A program made the position numbers and the translations under genes. The notes under the pieces were generated by a model, which was not told the origin of the DNA, searched no databases, and worked only from the letters and a program-made list of their open reading frames with translations. A stretch of 64,000 nucleotides of DNA from Crossaster papposus. Its lineage: Eukaryota; Echinodermata; Asteroidea; Velatida; Solasteridae. The stretch covers positions 62,001 to 126,000 of the forward strand of contig JBAIAA010000019.1 of assembly GCA_037893245.1 (NCBI GenBank), read 5' to 3'. Of the stretch, positions 34,601 to 49,600 are shown piece after piece. Within the stretch, counting starts at the first letter, position 1; each line of letters starts with the position of its first letter.

Positions 34601-37600
34601 ATCCAGAATTGTAACACTTTGGACAGGTCAGTTAAACTATATTTACTATAAAAATACCATCCCCGAAATCTACACATTTGTTATAGTTCAAGCAATTACC
34701 AATGGTGTATCCTACCTTTGAAGACAAATGGGGATATTCATTAATGTTGGGCACCTGTGCAAAAGGGGCAGACCAACAGCTTCATTACGCCGTCACTAAA
34801 CTGGACATTTACAGGTGCATGTACATGTACATGTACATGCACATGTACATGTACATGTACATGTACATGTGCATGTACATGTGCATGTACATGTGCATGT
34901 ACATGTGCATGTACATGTGCATGTGCATGTACATGTGCATGTGCATGTACATGTGCATGTACATGTGCATGTACATGTACATGTGCATGTACATGTGCAT
35001 ACATTGTGCATGTACATGTACATGTACATGCACATGTACACGTACATGTACATGCAAATGTATTTGGATTTTTTTACTGCATGACAAATAATTTTTTTAT
35101 TAATCAAAATTGGGGGTGAGTGGGTGGGTCAACAAAATTTCCAAACATTGAATGGCCCCTAACTTACAATTCATTCTAAAATTCAATAAAAAAGTGTGCG
35201 ACAAAAATATATCCCAATAATAAAAGATCCTAGGTTGAATTTATGGAATGTCATTAAAATTCATAAAAAATGTCGTTAAAAGATTGGAGTACGCCAATAT
35301 ATTTCACATGAAAAGCTCATACATGTATCATGTTAATGCATTATAACCTTTAGGAACAGCCCTGACTACAGATACCTCTGCCCGAATGAGAAATCTACTC
35401 ATAATGGAAATTGTGTTGACACAAGCACCAAGGGCAGGGGTTGTTGACAACGCAACGTTGGGCGAATATAGGGCCCGCAAAAACTTAATTGCACCTGGGA
35501 CTTTTGAAGAGGTCACAATGTTTGAGGTTAGTAAGCATTAAAATTTGTTCATATTGTATGTAATTCCACTTCACTTTTTATTCCGTGGCCGCGCGGAAGC
35601 TTGCCTTCTCGTAATTCTATTCTATCGTGCGATCCCACTCGGATTTTCTTTTACTGCGACAGAATGTTTATTCACATTACGAAGCTGGCAAAATGTCACA
35701 CATTGATGGTGCTAATAACTTTTGAAAAAAAGAAAGAAAAAGGAAAAAATTATGTAGAAACAACCAAAACAGTAATTCTCAAATGGAAAACAATATTTTG
35801 ACTTTTCCACACACACGTAGTTGGCACAAAGCATTTTGTTTGTACCGATTTTTCACAAAGTGCAGAAAAGACTGGTGGACTGTTGACTAAATTTAAATCT
35901 GAAGGTATTTCTTATAACAGGCTTTCACTTTATTGTTTTTAATTTGTTGTGCATTGTGCAGGTTACAAGACACAAGACAGCCCGGCAAGGACCAGCCACG
36001 GTCTTTCTGAATGACGATCTAAAAATGTTTCTAGAACATTATGTGAGGTTTGGTCGGCCAGCATCTGGAAACAAGGGTGAGTTATGCCTAAATTTGCTTA
36101 TGATGTGTACAAATGTACAGTATATCGTTCCATATTATAAAACCACATTTTTTTTAAATCAAGCAAGCTTGAATCATCCAATGTGACTGACACTATGGTA
36201 TTACACGGCCTATATTTACTCCATTTCAGCTCCACGAATTGTGCAATAAAATTATACAAAACACAATGCTGCACAATACATTGAACATTCACAAGCTACA
36301 TTGTATGCGTTTGCATCACATGTGGATCGTTACACTCTGCAAACTGTTATTGATACGCGTGTGTGGCACATTCTGGTTTCGCGCTCAGCGCAGTCCGTGT
36401 TTCATCTTTACTGTGCGTCAAGTTTTCTTGAAGATAAATTTGTTACTCCAGTCCTTTCTCAATCCTGAAATAGTGGACGATTTTTGAATTACCTAATACT
36501 TCCAAATTCAGATGGGGCTACTATACAGTATGATGTACTTTACCATTAATTTTGTTCGAGTTGTATTAAATATGTATCAGGTTGTAATTAACCCACAATC
36601 CATTTAATTGATCCTTCACATAATCAACATCATGTGGATAAAGGGGTTACATGTATGACAGTAAAAACAAAAACTTCTTTGCAAAAATAGCTTTACGTGT
36701 ATATTCCCTCTTGTGAACAGATATTTTTCTGTAACGAAGACATAGTCTTATTTATTAGTACTCATTCAAGTACGCCGATGAAACTATTTACTTGTAAGGT
36801 ATTTAAATTAGGCATAACTTTCTTTTAATTTAGGGGTTGACATATTGGCAGATGAAAGCCCCTTGTTTTTAATGAGCAGTGGTCGGGCGGTAACCAAAGT
36901 GGCACAACAGATGCAAGCTACTTGGCGTTCTATGGGAATGTCCGGCTCTGTCAACCCCACCATCATTAGAAAAACAGTCGCAACCAAGGTACAACTTGTT
37001 TCAGTGTTTCTTGCTCTTATTCCCGTCCTTTAGTTATTTCATTGCATGACTACATATAGATACCCTCTAACAACTCTTGTGCTGATGATGAGCCCCTTAT
37101 AATATTAAAACAATCGAATGCTTTCTAGTCAGTGGCAGGTTATATTTCAGAGCACTTTTTGGAAGATTAACATTCAGGAATTTTTGTTCTCAAACATTTT
37201 GTCTGGTGACTTGCTTCGATAGACATGCCTCTGTAAGCTAATTTTAAGGAATCAAGACCAAATGCGAGTGCAGCAGATGACAGTACGTCAAAAAATTGGG
37301 TCATTACAAAAAAACTGGCTTCATCCTCATGATAAATTGTTGTATATTGATAAAAAATAGTGAAAAAGAGAATACAACTCATTTTTCTCACTCGTGGGGG
37401 ATATTAGATTTTTTGTACATGTCAAAGAGTTCCCCTGCGTGACAGCGATTCAACAAATTCCATTGCAATTACTTCTAGGTCAGGCCCTATTTTAATGTAA
37501 ATTGACCGGAATAAGACATGTATGAAACTGATGGCACATCCATAATGCTGTCAAATAGGGTTCCGAGGTACACATATTTTGGTATATGTATGGCTATTGT

Positions 37601-40600
37601 TTTAACAATTTAATATCAAATATAGGCTGTCAGAAATCTCGATGAAAGGTCAGCAGACAGTGTGGCGCAACTAATGGACCACGACCCCAGCACCCAACGG
37701 AGCTACTACGTAGCTACGCAAGTGATCGGGGATAAATTGCAGGCGTGGAAAAACATTTCCACCATCATGACAACAGTAAGAATTTAGTTTGTGTACAGTA
37801 TAAATTATGCCCCCTAAAAATTGCTTATGGTTAGCCAACCAACCTTATTTTGACAGCCCTGACCCTAATAGAGAGAATACAAACACCATAATTTACTGAT
37901 AGACATATCTACCATTATGATTTGCACAAACAAATGACTGGTCATTTATTCACTGGTATTCAAAATGCATCACCCCCGAGGGGACCCGGGTTTAGAATAG
38001 GTACCCTGCATCCTCCTTGCATTTCGTAAAAGGCGAAAAAATGGAGGCAACTCGTTTGCCGTGAGTTGCGACTCGTGTCGGTGGAAGACGGGATCCTGGG
38101 GGTTGAGGATTCTGGTGAGCCCTTATTTCATCTAGACGAGCGGTCTGAATGGCCCGTTCAGATCAATCGGCTGGTCGTGCCTAGCCCCATGTGCTCAGAT
38201 TATAATTTTGATGCTTCATATAACATTTGTACTTTCCAAGTACTTATTCTATTTGTTATTAATCAGATTAGTCTATCTTCTCTAATATTAGCCATAATAA
38301 GCGGCGGCTCATGGGTCAATCAAGTATGATCTAATCATGCTTGAGTATACCATCCCTGTATCTCTGGTGTACAACTACATCAATTTTGAGTAGCTCTGTG
38401 CATCCCCTTGTTGGGCTCCATGGTGGGTGGAGACCAGAGATGGTGAAATATAACTCAAACTAATATGGCATCCCACACAAACAAACGAAACCGTCCCGAC
38501 TCAGATTCAGATTCAGATAAATCAGATCCTCTGCAACAATCTTCAACTGATACAAAAGACACTTGGTACAGATTTTTTGAAATAATATCAACAGACGATA
38601 ACCATTCCATTGCAAAGCTTTCGCCCTTTGTTATCGATAAAGCGATTCAGGGTATGGTAGGCACTGTAAAATTAGTTAAAAAACTAAGAAAACCTCCTAC
38701 AGGCAGCCTCCTCATAGAGGTGGCAACACAAACCCAAAGCCAGAACATCATCAAAATGAAGCAGTTGGCTAATATACCGGTTACTGTTCAACCACACAAA
38801 ACGTTGAACAGCAGCAAAGGTGTAATAAAAACTCGTGAATTAGACGATCAAACAGAGGATGAAATTCTAAACTATCTAGCAACACAAAGCGTTACCACTG
38901 TTAAAAGGATAACTATCAGGAAAAATGATAACATCATTGCCACTGGCACATATATTCTGACCTTTGATACAACGATACTTCCAGAGTTCATCAAGCTGGG
39001 ATACCTCAGGATTAAAGTTGAGAAGTTTATTCCCAACCCACTGAGGTGCTTCCAATGTCAAAAGTTTGGTCATGGTCTACAGGCATGCAGAGGAAAACCC
39101 TGTTGCTTTCGCTGTGGTGAACCTGACCACAACGGACAAGACTGTCACAGAGATCCAAAATGCAAGAACTGTCAGGGTGACCATATGGCTTCTTCAAGAG
39201 ATTGTCCAGTGTGGAAAATAGAAAAACAAACTCAATATCTGAAAGCTACAAACAACATCGGCTATTTAGAAGCTAAGAAAATGGCTAAAACTCACACACC
39301 TGACAAACCTACATATGCAGCAGCAGCAGCAGCAGCAATAACAGCAACGACACGACTTAAAGAAACTCACAATATGGAGTGCCAAACAAAGCTCACCTGG
39401 ATTACAACTGAAAAGCCAGTAAATTACACACCAACCACAGAACAAAAACGACCTCCAACTAAATCAACTAGCTGCCAGACCGATCCAGTTAATCTGGAAA
39501 AACTCCAAACCAAAACACGCTCTACTACTGATAAGGCAACAAACCAACCAACTACCAGTAGTAACTCTAAGGAAAAACCGGAAAACCTCCAAACCAAAAC
39601 ACATCCTGCTACTGATAAGAAAACAAATCAACCATCTACCAGTAATAACTCAAAGGAAAAACCGGAAAACATCCAAACCAAAACACACCCTGCTACTAAT
39701 AAGTCAACAAATCAACCATCTTCCAGTAGTAACTCAAAGGAAAAACCATCAGGAAAAACCCCTAATAAGAAAACAAACCCTGAATCCAGTAACCGAACCA
39801 AAAAAGGCAACAAAAACCCAATTAATCAACCTAACAAATACAGTAGTCTAGATGATGAAGCCGAAGAGGACATGGATGTATACTATACAGAACTCCAGCA
39901 AGTATCTACTAAATCAAAGGATAGAACAAGAAGTAGATCTCCCAGATCTAATATTAAATAACATTTTCTCTTACATAACCAGCTACATTACCCACAACGT
40001 AAATGAACAAAACTAAAATTGTTCAGTGGAATTGTAGAGGTTTTAAAGCCAACTTTAATGAGATTCAACTTTTAGTTCAAACACACAACCCAGTTGTGTT
40101 TGCACTTCAAGAAACCCACCTTAAAGAAACCGATAACATCAACCTGAAATCATATCACATGTATAATACCTATGACCCTGAAGAACAACGAGCCAAAGGA
40201 GGCTCTTCATTATTAGTAAAACAAGGCATTATTCATAGCCATGTTCCTCTAAATACCAATCTACAGGCTGTTGCAGCCCGCATCACTCTGCATAGAGCAA
40301 TCACCATATGTTCCATTTATATACCACCCACCTTTAATTTAAAACATACTGATTTAGATAACCTTGTTAACCAACTCCCAACTCCATATATATTACTAGG
40401 AGATTTTAATGGACATAACCCCGTTTGGGGTTCAGATACATATAATACAAAAGGAAGACTACTCAAAAAATTTATCGCCGACCAAGCTCTGTGTTTTTTA
40501 AACGATGGGTCACATACCTACCTACATCCTGGTAGTGGCTCATACACATCAATAGACCTCACACTTACAGACCCTGAACTTGTAACAGACTTTACATGGG

Positions 40601-43600
40601 TTGTGTGGGATGACCTATGTGGAAGTGATCATTTCCCAATCATCCTCGAATATGACCAATCACTCACTGAAGAATACACTCCCAAATGGAACTTCAACAA
40701 AGCAGATTGGGAAACTTTCTCTAAGCACTGTGAGGAAAAATTAACTAATATCAACTTCGACAATGGAACTAACCCCATTAAGACTTATACAAACATTTTG
40801 ATTTCTATAGCCGATGATACTATACCCAAAACATCAACTCATTCATCTAAACCCCATCTACCATGGGATGACCAAGAATGCAAGGAAGTCAGGAAAGCTC
40901 GCAAAAAAGCTGAACGGAAATTTAACCTTAGACCTACTTCAGATAACTTAGCTCAAGTTAAAATTGCTAGAGCTAAAGCCCGTCAAATTATCAATTACAA
41001 AAAAAGAAACAGCTGGAAAACATATGTATCTAAACTTACGTCACGTACTCCTTTGGGTAAAGTCTGGAATATGGTTCAGAAAATGAACGGTCGAAAGGTC
41101 AAATCAGGAGTTAAACATTTACAAAAAAATAATGAAACCCTTACTACTAAGACAGATATAGTAGAGGAATTGGCAAATTCGTTCGAGAAAAATTCTTCTA
41201 CAGAAAATTACTCAGAAGAATTTCAAAAATTCAAATTACAAAATGAACAACACCATTTAAAATTTGCATCTAATAACACTGAAAACTACAACCAACCATT
41301 TTCACTTGAAGAACTCACCACAGCCATTTGGAAATCACATGATACAGCAATAGGCCCAGATCAAATACACTATCAACTATTAAAACATCTACCTGAGAAA
41401 TGTCTAATAACTCTGTTAAACATACTCAATGTCGTATGGGAAACTGGTGACATACCACCATCATGGAAAAACGCTATTATCATTCCTATACCAAAACCAG
41501 GCAAAGATCATACAAACCCATCCAACTACCGACCAATAGCATTCACTTCATGTTTATGTAAAACTATGGAAAGAATGGTAAACGACAGACTTGTCTGGTT
41601 ACTTGAAGCTAATGGCCTAATTAATAATTTCCAATGTGGTTTTAGAAAAGGCCGAAGTACCATAGACCACTTGGTTAGACTAGAATCCTTTGTTCGAGAT
41701 GCTTTTATTAAAAAAGAGCATGCTGTTGCTATATTCTTCGACCTAGAAAAAGCATATGATACAACATGGAAGTATGGCATCATGAAAGATCTTCATGAAA
41801 TGGGATTCAGAGGTAAACTTCCACTTTTTATTGCAAATTTTTTAATTGACAGACAATTTCAAGTTAAAGTAGGGTCAACCCTATCTGCCTCACGTGAGCA
41901 AGATATGGGTGTCCCCCAAGGAAGTATCCTTTCAGTTACCTTATTTAGTATCAAAATTAATAACATTGTTAAAACAATACAGAATGGGGTCTCTCCATCG
42001 CTGTATGTTGATGATTTATTGATCTGTTATAGAGGTAGTCGCATGCAAAATATTGAACGTCAACTCCAGTTAACTCTTAACAAATTACAGAAGTGGTCTA
42101 CTGAAAATGGTTTCAAATTCTCTAAACCTAAAACCGTTTGTATGCATTTCTGTCGACTCAGAAATGCACACTTCGACCCTGAGCTATATCTTGCAGGTGA
42201 CAAAATCAAAGTAGTTAACGAAACAAAATTTTTAGGAATAATCTTTGATACTAAGCTTACCTTTTTACCTCATATCAAAGCTCTTAAAATTAAATGTCTA
42301 AAAGCTATGAACATTATCAAAGCTGTAGCAAATAAAAACTGGGGAGCTGAATGTTTAGTTTTATTACAACTATATAGATCGCTTATCCGATCTAAATTAG
42401 ACTACGGAAGCATTGTTTACGGTTCTGCCCCCAAGTCCTATTTAAAACAACTCAATACTATTCACCATCAAGGTTTACGGCTGTCTTTTGGTGCCTTCAG
42501 AACATCACCAGTTGAGAGCCTGTATGTCACAGCTGATGAACCACCTCTTGAAAATAGACGTATTAAACTCTCCTTACAATACATTACCAAATTAGCAGCC
42601 AACCCCTCAAATCCAGCATATCAATGTGTTTTTCATCCTAAGTTTCAACATATATATGCTGCTAAACCAAAAACAATTAAACCACTTGGTCTTCGTTTAC
42701 AGCCACACATACATGCAGCTAAACTAGAATTAACAAATATAGCACGAACCGAGATTCCAGTTATACCACCCTGGGAAATTCACAAACCTCGGGTCTTTGT
42801 ACATATGACTAAGTACAAGAAATCAGAAACTGATGCATCACTATTCCATAACGATTACCATGAATTTAAAGCTATGTTTCCCAACCACATCTGCACCTAC
42901 ACAGATGGCTCTAAAGATGAAGACAAAGTTTCCTCAGCTGCCACATGTAATCAGTACACACGAAGTATTCGTCTTCCGAACCAAGCTTCAATCTATACAG
43001 CTGAAATCAAGGCTATCCTGCTAGCTCTAGAAATGATTGATTCCATTAAGAAAAAGAAGTTTATTATCTTTAGTGACTCTCTATCAAGTCTACAGGCCAT
43101 AAGTGGACGCAACATAAATCATCCCTATTTGATAAAAGTCTTAAATAAACTAACTCAATTCCACCTGAAACACTTTGACATCATTTTCTGCTGGATTCCA
43201 AGCCATGTCGGCATAGCAGGAAATGAAAAAGTGGACGCTCTAGCTAAACAAGCATTAGATTTACCAATAAATCCATGTACCATCCCTTATACAGACCTGA
43301 GGAATTCTATTCACTCCTACACCAAACAGTTATGGCAAGTATCTTGGGCAACTTTTACATCCAACAAACTTTTCTCTATTCAACCTCACCTTGGCTTCTG
43401 GCAACCCTATAGAAATCTATCTCGACAAGATCAGGTTGTCCTGACTAGATGCCGGATAGGCCACTCAACATTAACACACGCTTTCCTTCTCAAAGCAGAC
43501 CCACAACCACAGTGTATTTCATGTAATAGTCCTCTGACCATGAACCACCTTATTGTAGAATGTGTTGAAATAGCTGAAATCAGACAACGATACTTCTTTG

Positions 43601-46600
43601 CTGCTACGCTAAAAGATACTTTCAATATGCCTCTAAATACCATTATTGCATTCCTAAAATCATCAGAACTTTACCACATTTTGTGAATCCCCCACTTGCA
43701 TATTTTTTCATATAACAAATATTTTTTCTAGTTTGGGGCTCCTCCCAGGGTTTGCTCACCCAGGTGAGACGAGATGTTATTCTGCCCTTGGGATAAGTTT
43801 TCCAAATCATATACAAATATAATTTCCACACTTTCTTTACCGTATAAAGTTGTCTTTCTTTGGTCTGAGACTCATCTCAGGGTTTGCTCACCCTGGTGAG
43901 ACAAGATTTTGCTCTGCCCTTGAGATGAGTCTCACAAAATAAATCCAGACATTATTCATACACTTCCTATAAATTTTATCGACACAATTAATATATTATA
44001 ATTAACTGGACAGTTAAACAGGAGGCCCTACTAGTCCTGGGGGACTGGTCATGGGGGGTTGACCAGACACTCGGAGCCATTGTCCCCTCATCACCCGGAG
44101 GTATGTGGACCTGTGAAAATACCGGCGGGGCCCGGGCCCTTAAACTGCAAGGGAAACGGCCGGCCTTGCGGGACAAATTTAGACAGGGTGCCGTGTGTCT
44201 GGGGAATCCTCTGTGGCCCGCCTTCCACGGGATTCTCCTGGAAAACTGCCTAAAATCAGTCTATCGTTATTCTTCTATACAATGGTTTTTCATTCTTTTG
44301 ATAATTGTTCCTTCTGACTCCGAGTTCTTATATTCTCCACAGTTCACTTGATTGTTTTTTTGTTACTAACTATTGTCTTATATTTGTACACATTCCCGCC
44401 GTGAATATGGCCACTGATGCCGGTACGGCGTTAAACCCAAAACTCACTCACTCACTCAAAATGCATCAAAGTGCACCACACTTTTGTACCTGATGCAATG
44501 TGCTGCGTCTGGCAGGACTTTAAAGGGATTTTAAAAAGGACTAACTAAAACACACGAATAACATTATTGTTGTTGCAGTTCATGTTATGATGCAAGTTTG
44601 AAAATAGATGTGAACCCTGTTCCAACCGCAGTTTCTGAAAAATAGAGAACGCCCTACAACTTTTATTCAAAGGGCACTCATACATATCTAATCATTACCA
44701 GTGGCCCATGTGACATTTGTAATCTTACCACAAAAAAAACCCACTACAGTGTACAATAACACATATCTTTAAACTTATTTTGTAGCTCAGTACTAGAATA
44801 CTCAGAAACTGGCTCACTCTTGTTTATAAACATTGGCGATGCAGGCAGGGTATACTGTAGACACCTCCAGACGACAGATTTTCATGAAATTAATTCTAAG
44901 TGTGGAAGAAAATCTCTATGTTTCAACTTACCCTGTGTTCTAACTAAAACCCCTTCCCCAAGTTTTAACATCATTTCAGTATTAAGTCATGCCATCAGTC
45001 TGGCCATCAGGCAATCTTGTCATTCTGCATTGTCCCTTAAATTAAGCCATATTTTAGGGCGAGTGTAGGAATCGGGCATAACACAATTATACAAACATTT
45101 GTAAATTTGTAGAATTTTAAGTTGTAACATCATTTTTTGTTGGATATATTGTTCAGTTTAATCTAAATTACAATTGCACTCACAATGTTTAACATGTATT
45201 TCTCTGTCTAAATACCAACCAGTCTGAAGAGTCAGCACCCCCAGAACTACTGCTACCCTGTGATGACACCGATGCTCCGGGCCCCTCATCATGCCAGCAA
45301 CAGCAGCCGACAGTAAGATACACATTAATTTGATAATCACAATGTCGTAGCCAAACAATTAAATCTGCTTGTCATTGTTTCTGATCACATATCAATTGAA
45401 TTAAATCGGGCATAACACAATTATACAAACATTTGTAAATTTGTAGAATTTTAAGTTGTAACATCATTTTTTGTTTGATATATTGTTCAGTTTAATCTAA
45501 ATTACAATTGCACTCACAATGTTTAACATGTATTTCTCTGTCTGAATACCAACCAGTCTAAAGAGTCAGCACCCCCAGAACTACTGCTACCCTGTGATGA
45601 CACCGATGCTCCGGGCCCCTCATCATGCCAGCAACAGCAGCCAGTAAGATACACATTCATTTGATAATCACAATGTCATAGCCAAACAATTAAATCTGCT
45701 TGTCATTGTTTCGGATCACATATCAATTGAAAAATCAATGGTGGGTACCAGTAGGTACATGTCATGTATGTATTTTGTACGTATGTAGATATGTGTAATG
45801 TTGTGAGCTTGTCACTAGCACACGGATAGTAGTTGTTGCTTCGATGCTTGCTTTGTTTATTGTGGCTCAATACATCTCTGTACATCACATGAGGTTCTAT
45901 GCTTATCAAAGGGCTACATTGTTCTAGGGTGCAATCTGATCCAAGTTGGGGTTCATGCATTCAAATGTGGATGAGGTAATGTCTAGGTTTGGGTGTGTGG
46001 TTTCATATCACTAGGTGCCTAATATACACAGCTTTCATGCAAGGATACTACATCCCTCCTCACCTTAGAATGGAACTGGCTAATATACAGGAAGAATGCA
46101 ATGAATAATATAATGGTGATTTAAATCTAAATCTAATTTTGTTAAATATAGTTGATTAGTAGAGAAATGTTCATTGTTCAATGTTTAGAGTTCATGAACA
46201 TGATGAGGCAGTGGATCAATTAGTTAGACTGGTGTGAAGTTTAAACGAAAGTATATGATCATTGTACTGGGTAGACTTATAGAGATTCATCGCGGTACAT
46301 GTATATAGTTTAGTTCAGTTCAGTTGTTTCCGATGATCAGTGTCCAAAGTTAAAGTTCAGTCGTTTCCAATGATTTATTGGTGTTCTAGTTGTTTCCAAT
46401 GATTTATTGGTGTTCTAGTTGTGCTGCACTCTCTTTCCATTGTGGATGCAGATATTATTGATGGCCCACTTGGCCAGGCCAGAGTTGACGTTCGTTAGTC
46501 CATGGCTGCATCATGGTCAGAGTTGACGTTTGTTAGTTGGTTGGTGTTGTGATTTACACGCTCGTTTGTTCTTTGGTGTCGTTGCTTAACACGCTCGTTT

Positions 46601-49600
46601 GTTCTTTGGTGTTGTTGATAACACGCTTGGTGGTTGGCTGATATTGTTTTGTGCATATATAGTGGATGTAATAAAGTTGCAGTGAGAGCGTCATAAGCGA
46701 GCCAAAAGCGTACTGTAAGCTACTGTTAAGCTACCTATAGTGTCATGGATTTCGGCGATGTCATTACTGCGCTTTGATTTACAAAATTTCAAAGTCCGAG
46801 AGCACAAAGTGATAGCCAGCCGATCGCGGTAGGTGTGACTGGGGTAAAAACTTCAACTTACCTAACAACAAATCTTAAATTGCCTTCTACGGTACAACTG
46901 AAAAAACCAAAGGAAATTACAGCTCTAAACTAAAGGTGTACGCCTTGTCTGATGTCGCCAGCATGAACAAACTGTACAATGAGTACCAGAGAATGGCCCC
47001 TGGGAGAAATTATAGAGATGATGTAAGTGTTAACAACCGAGTCGATATATTTTGACGCTTAATATAAAGAAGAGGAAAGAACTATGCAATTGAAAAGATT
47101 GGAAATTACTTCACAGTCCAAACAAAACCAAGTAAAATAGACTTTACATGTATGAGGTGATCTTTTTGGAACAGATTGGATTAATACAGCACGCCCACAT
47201 AGCTTCTGCAAAAACAGTGTACGTACACAACAACATTCAATGTGGGAGGCCTTCTGAACAATATGTTCACATACTGTAAGAGTGTGTTGGGGGTGTGGTT
47301 GTAGATGTGTGTCCAGTACTAATCTAAATAATATTTCTTCAATGCAGGCAAGGTACATCAAAACCCAAATGCCAAATTTGAAAGGCTTCAGCGACAGGCA
47401 AATTGCTGATAAAATTCGTCACGGTAAAGACAGAGGTGAGTGTACTTTTACACATGTGCATTGTTAAACGTACATGTACACATGTACACGTATGTACTAT
47501 AGAGACCCTTAACCAGTTCCCACCGGAGGACGTACCGGTACCTAAACACGCAAAGTTTCCCTGATATCAAAAATGGATGACGCATAAACACGTCATAAGC
47601 AAGGCTGGAATTAAATGTCTGTCAACAGCGAGCAAGGTCGGAATGCATGGAACCCGCCTCGGATCTAGTTTCCTTAAAAATAATTTCGCGTCTAGGTTGG
47701 TGATGTTACCAAAAAACCAGCGCAAACTGGTTAATACAATTCCGCACACACCCTGTTTTACACAAACTTGTAATTTTTGTTGTTGTAGGATACCGGTAGC
47801 TGTGGATGCCCCTATAAACAACCAAAGGTAACTTAAGTTAATCCTTAAACCTAACTGCATATTATATTTTTTATACATAACCTGAGTCCTGCAAAGTCCT
47901 GAAATTCCAAATTGTTAAAACTCCATGTAATTACCTGAATCCTGAAAAATCCTCCAATATTTGTAACTGGTGGTGACCACTGCCTGGATCATGCAAAATC
48001 CTTCAGTGGGTTTACTATTCAGCTAAGTATAAAGCAGCCAAACATGGAACAAACAGCTGCTAATTAGTGCCCTATTACAACAAGGGTTGGCACACGTGAC
48101 CCTTGGTGTTTCCTATCCTTGATACATAACTTACACCTTGACTGAAGCTCTTTAGAGAATGTGCATAGCATGAGCAGTGTGAAAGTACAAAGTAACAAAT
48201 AATCTCACCCCTTTAAAATCCCAATTTAGATAAATACCCAAGTAACCTCAATACTGCAAAATCACCCAGCAGTAATTTAGGCCCGATTTAATTACCTCTG
48301 CATAATCCTCCAGTGGCAAAACCCTAAATGCCCTTAGTGTTCCTGCAAAATTCTCTGTTGCATCAACTTCCAAGTGACCTCAATCCTGCAAAATCCTGCA
48401 ATTTGCAAAGTGGATTTTTGAGGATTTTGGATGGCTAGGGTAAACAATATGTTCTCTACAACAGGTATGGATTACCTTACTTTAAAAAACAATACATGTA
48501 ATTTGTTAGATCATTTCTGAAAATTACAGAAAAAGATAATTTTGTAAATTTCCTTTAACCCATCAACAGTATATTACCTTTACCTGTTTTTGTTAACACC
48601 GGACTATTTACTCCTTTGTATCATACTTCATGTACATACATTGTACACAGTTTGTACATGTACATTTAATGAAAATACCTTACGTTTAAACATGTCAAAC
48701 AAGTTGAAAATAAAGATTTCAACAATTGTGTTCAGTACAATTCTACTTTGAATTTTGAAGAAAAAAACCTCCAGCTACTTTAATGGTATGATCAATTGGT
48801 ATGCTCAATGTCAAGCATGATCAGTCCTATACCCATAAACAACTCCTAATATGAACTTTGTCGCATGCGTCCCACGTACACTGCACTTTACCTCATATGA
48901 ATGCCTAGGACATTAGGGTTAATGTTAATTACAAGAAAGAAAGAAGGTGGGTAAATGTTAATGTTTTGCTAACAAATTACATATTTGTATTTTTTTTTTC
49001 CTAGATGCCTGAGTACGATAACCGTTGACTCAGTTAAATTCATTGTGCACAAGTACATGGTCCATTTTAGGGACATTGTCAATGAAAAGGTAAGGAGCCT
49101 GGTTTGGGGCAATTAACACATACATATAATGATGTATGACATTGTATGTGAACACACAAAGACAAGCGGGATGTTGACATTGCATTCATGTACATAATTG
49201 TGTGTGCATGTAAGGGGGGGGGGGATTGGTTTCAAAAGTCAGCATTTCTTGCATACATACTTCTTGGATAACCCTTTATCAATACCGCAGTGAACCATTG
49301 TTCCTTAGATTTTGGTTTATAGGTTTAAAAGTAGGATACACCATTTGCAAATCTCGACAAGCTTTACTACTGATTCATTAGGAAATGTCTAACTCATTTG
49401 AAAGTAAATAATATTTGAAGGCATCCAGCAAAATGATTGCGCAAGATATCCTATAATTGTCCCGAAAACATACTATTCTCATCACCTTTCACAACCATTC
49501 AGTATTCATTTGTGATTTGTCCTTTAAATTACAGGTCCCCTTCACAAAGAACCAAGAGTTCAAAGCAGGAGGATTGAGAAGAGGTAAAGCAAAAGAAATA

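Larger units (their letters stand above)
37960..44468 (+). mobile_element. Full-length I/Nimb-type non-LTR retrotransposon
   Basis: The element (37973-44455, 6,483 bp) is flanked by the 13-bp direct repeat TCAAAATGCATCA (37960-37972 and 44456-44468). It has a 5' UTR of about 490 bp, an ORF1 gag-like protein, a 41-bp gap, an ORF2 with endonuclease, reverse transcriptase and RNase H, a 3' UTR with two hairpins, and a short (CTCA)n tail instead of poly(A). Both ORFs are uninterrupted, so it looks young and possibly active. An RNase H plus APE endonuclease places it near the I clade, and the tail resembles Nimb. It lies in an intron of the recombinase gene, same strand. Confidence 0.9.
45072..45732 (+). 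repeat. Tandem duplication of an exon plus flanks (~334 bp unit)
   Basis: 45072-45397 and 45404-45732 are nearly identical, starting ATCGGGCATAACACAATTAT. Each contains one copy of exon 14 with intact splice sites. The copies differ by a few substitutions and one codon. Confidence 0.95.

Noticed and set aside
34702-35119. Several overlapping His/Val, Cys/Thr and Met/Tyr repeat frames
   Set aside because: ACATGT-type microsatellite; every frame is open because the hexamer has no stop.
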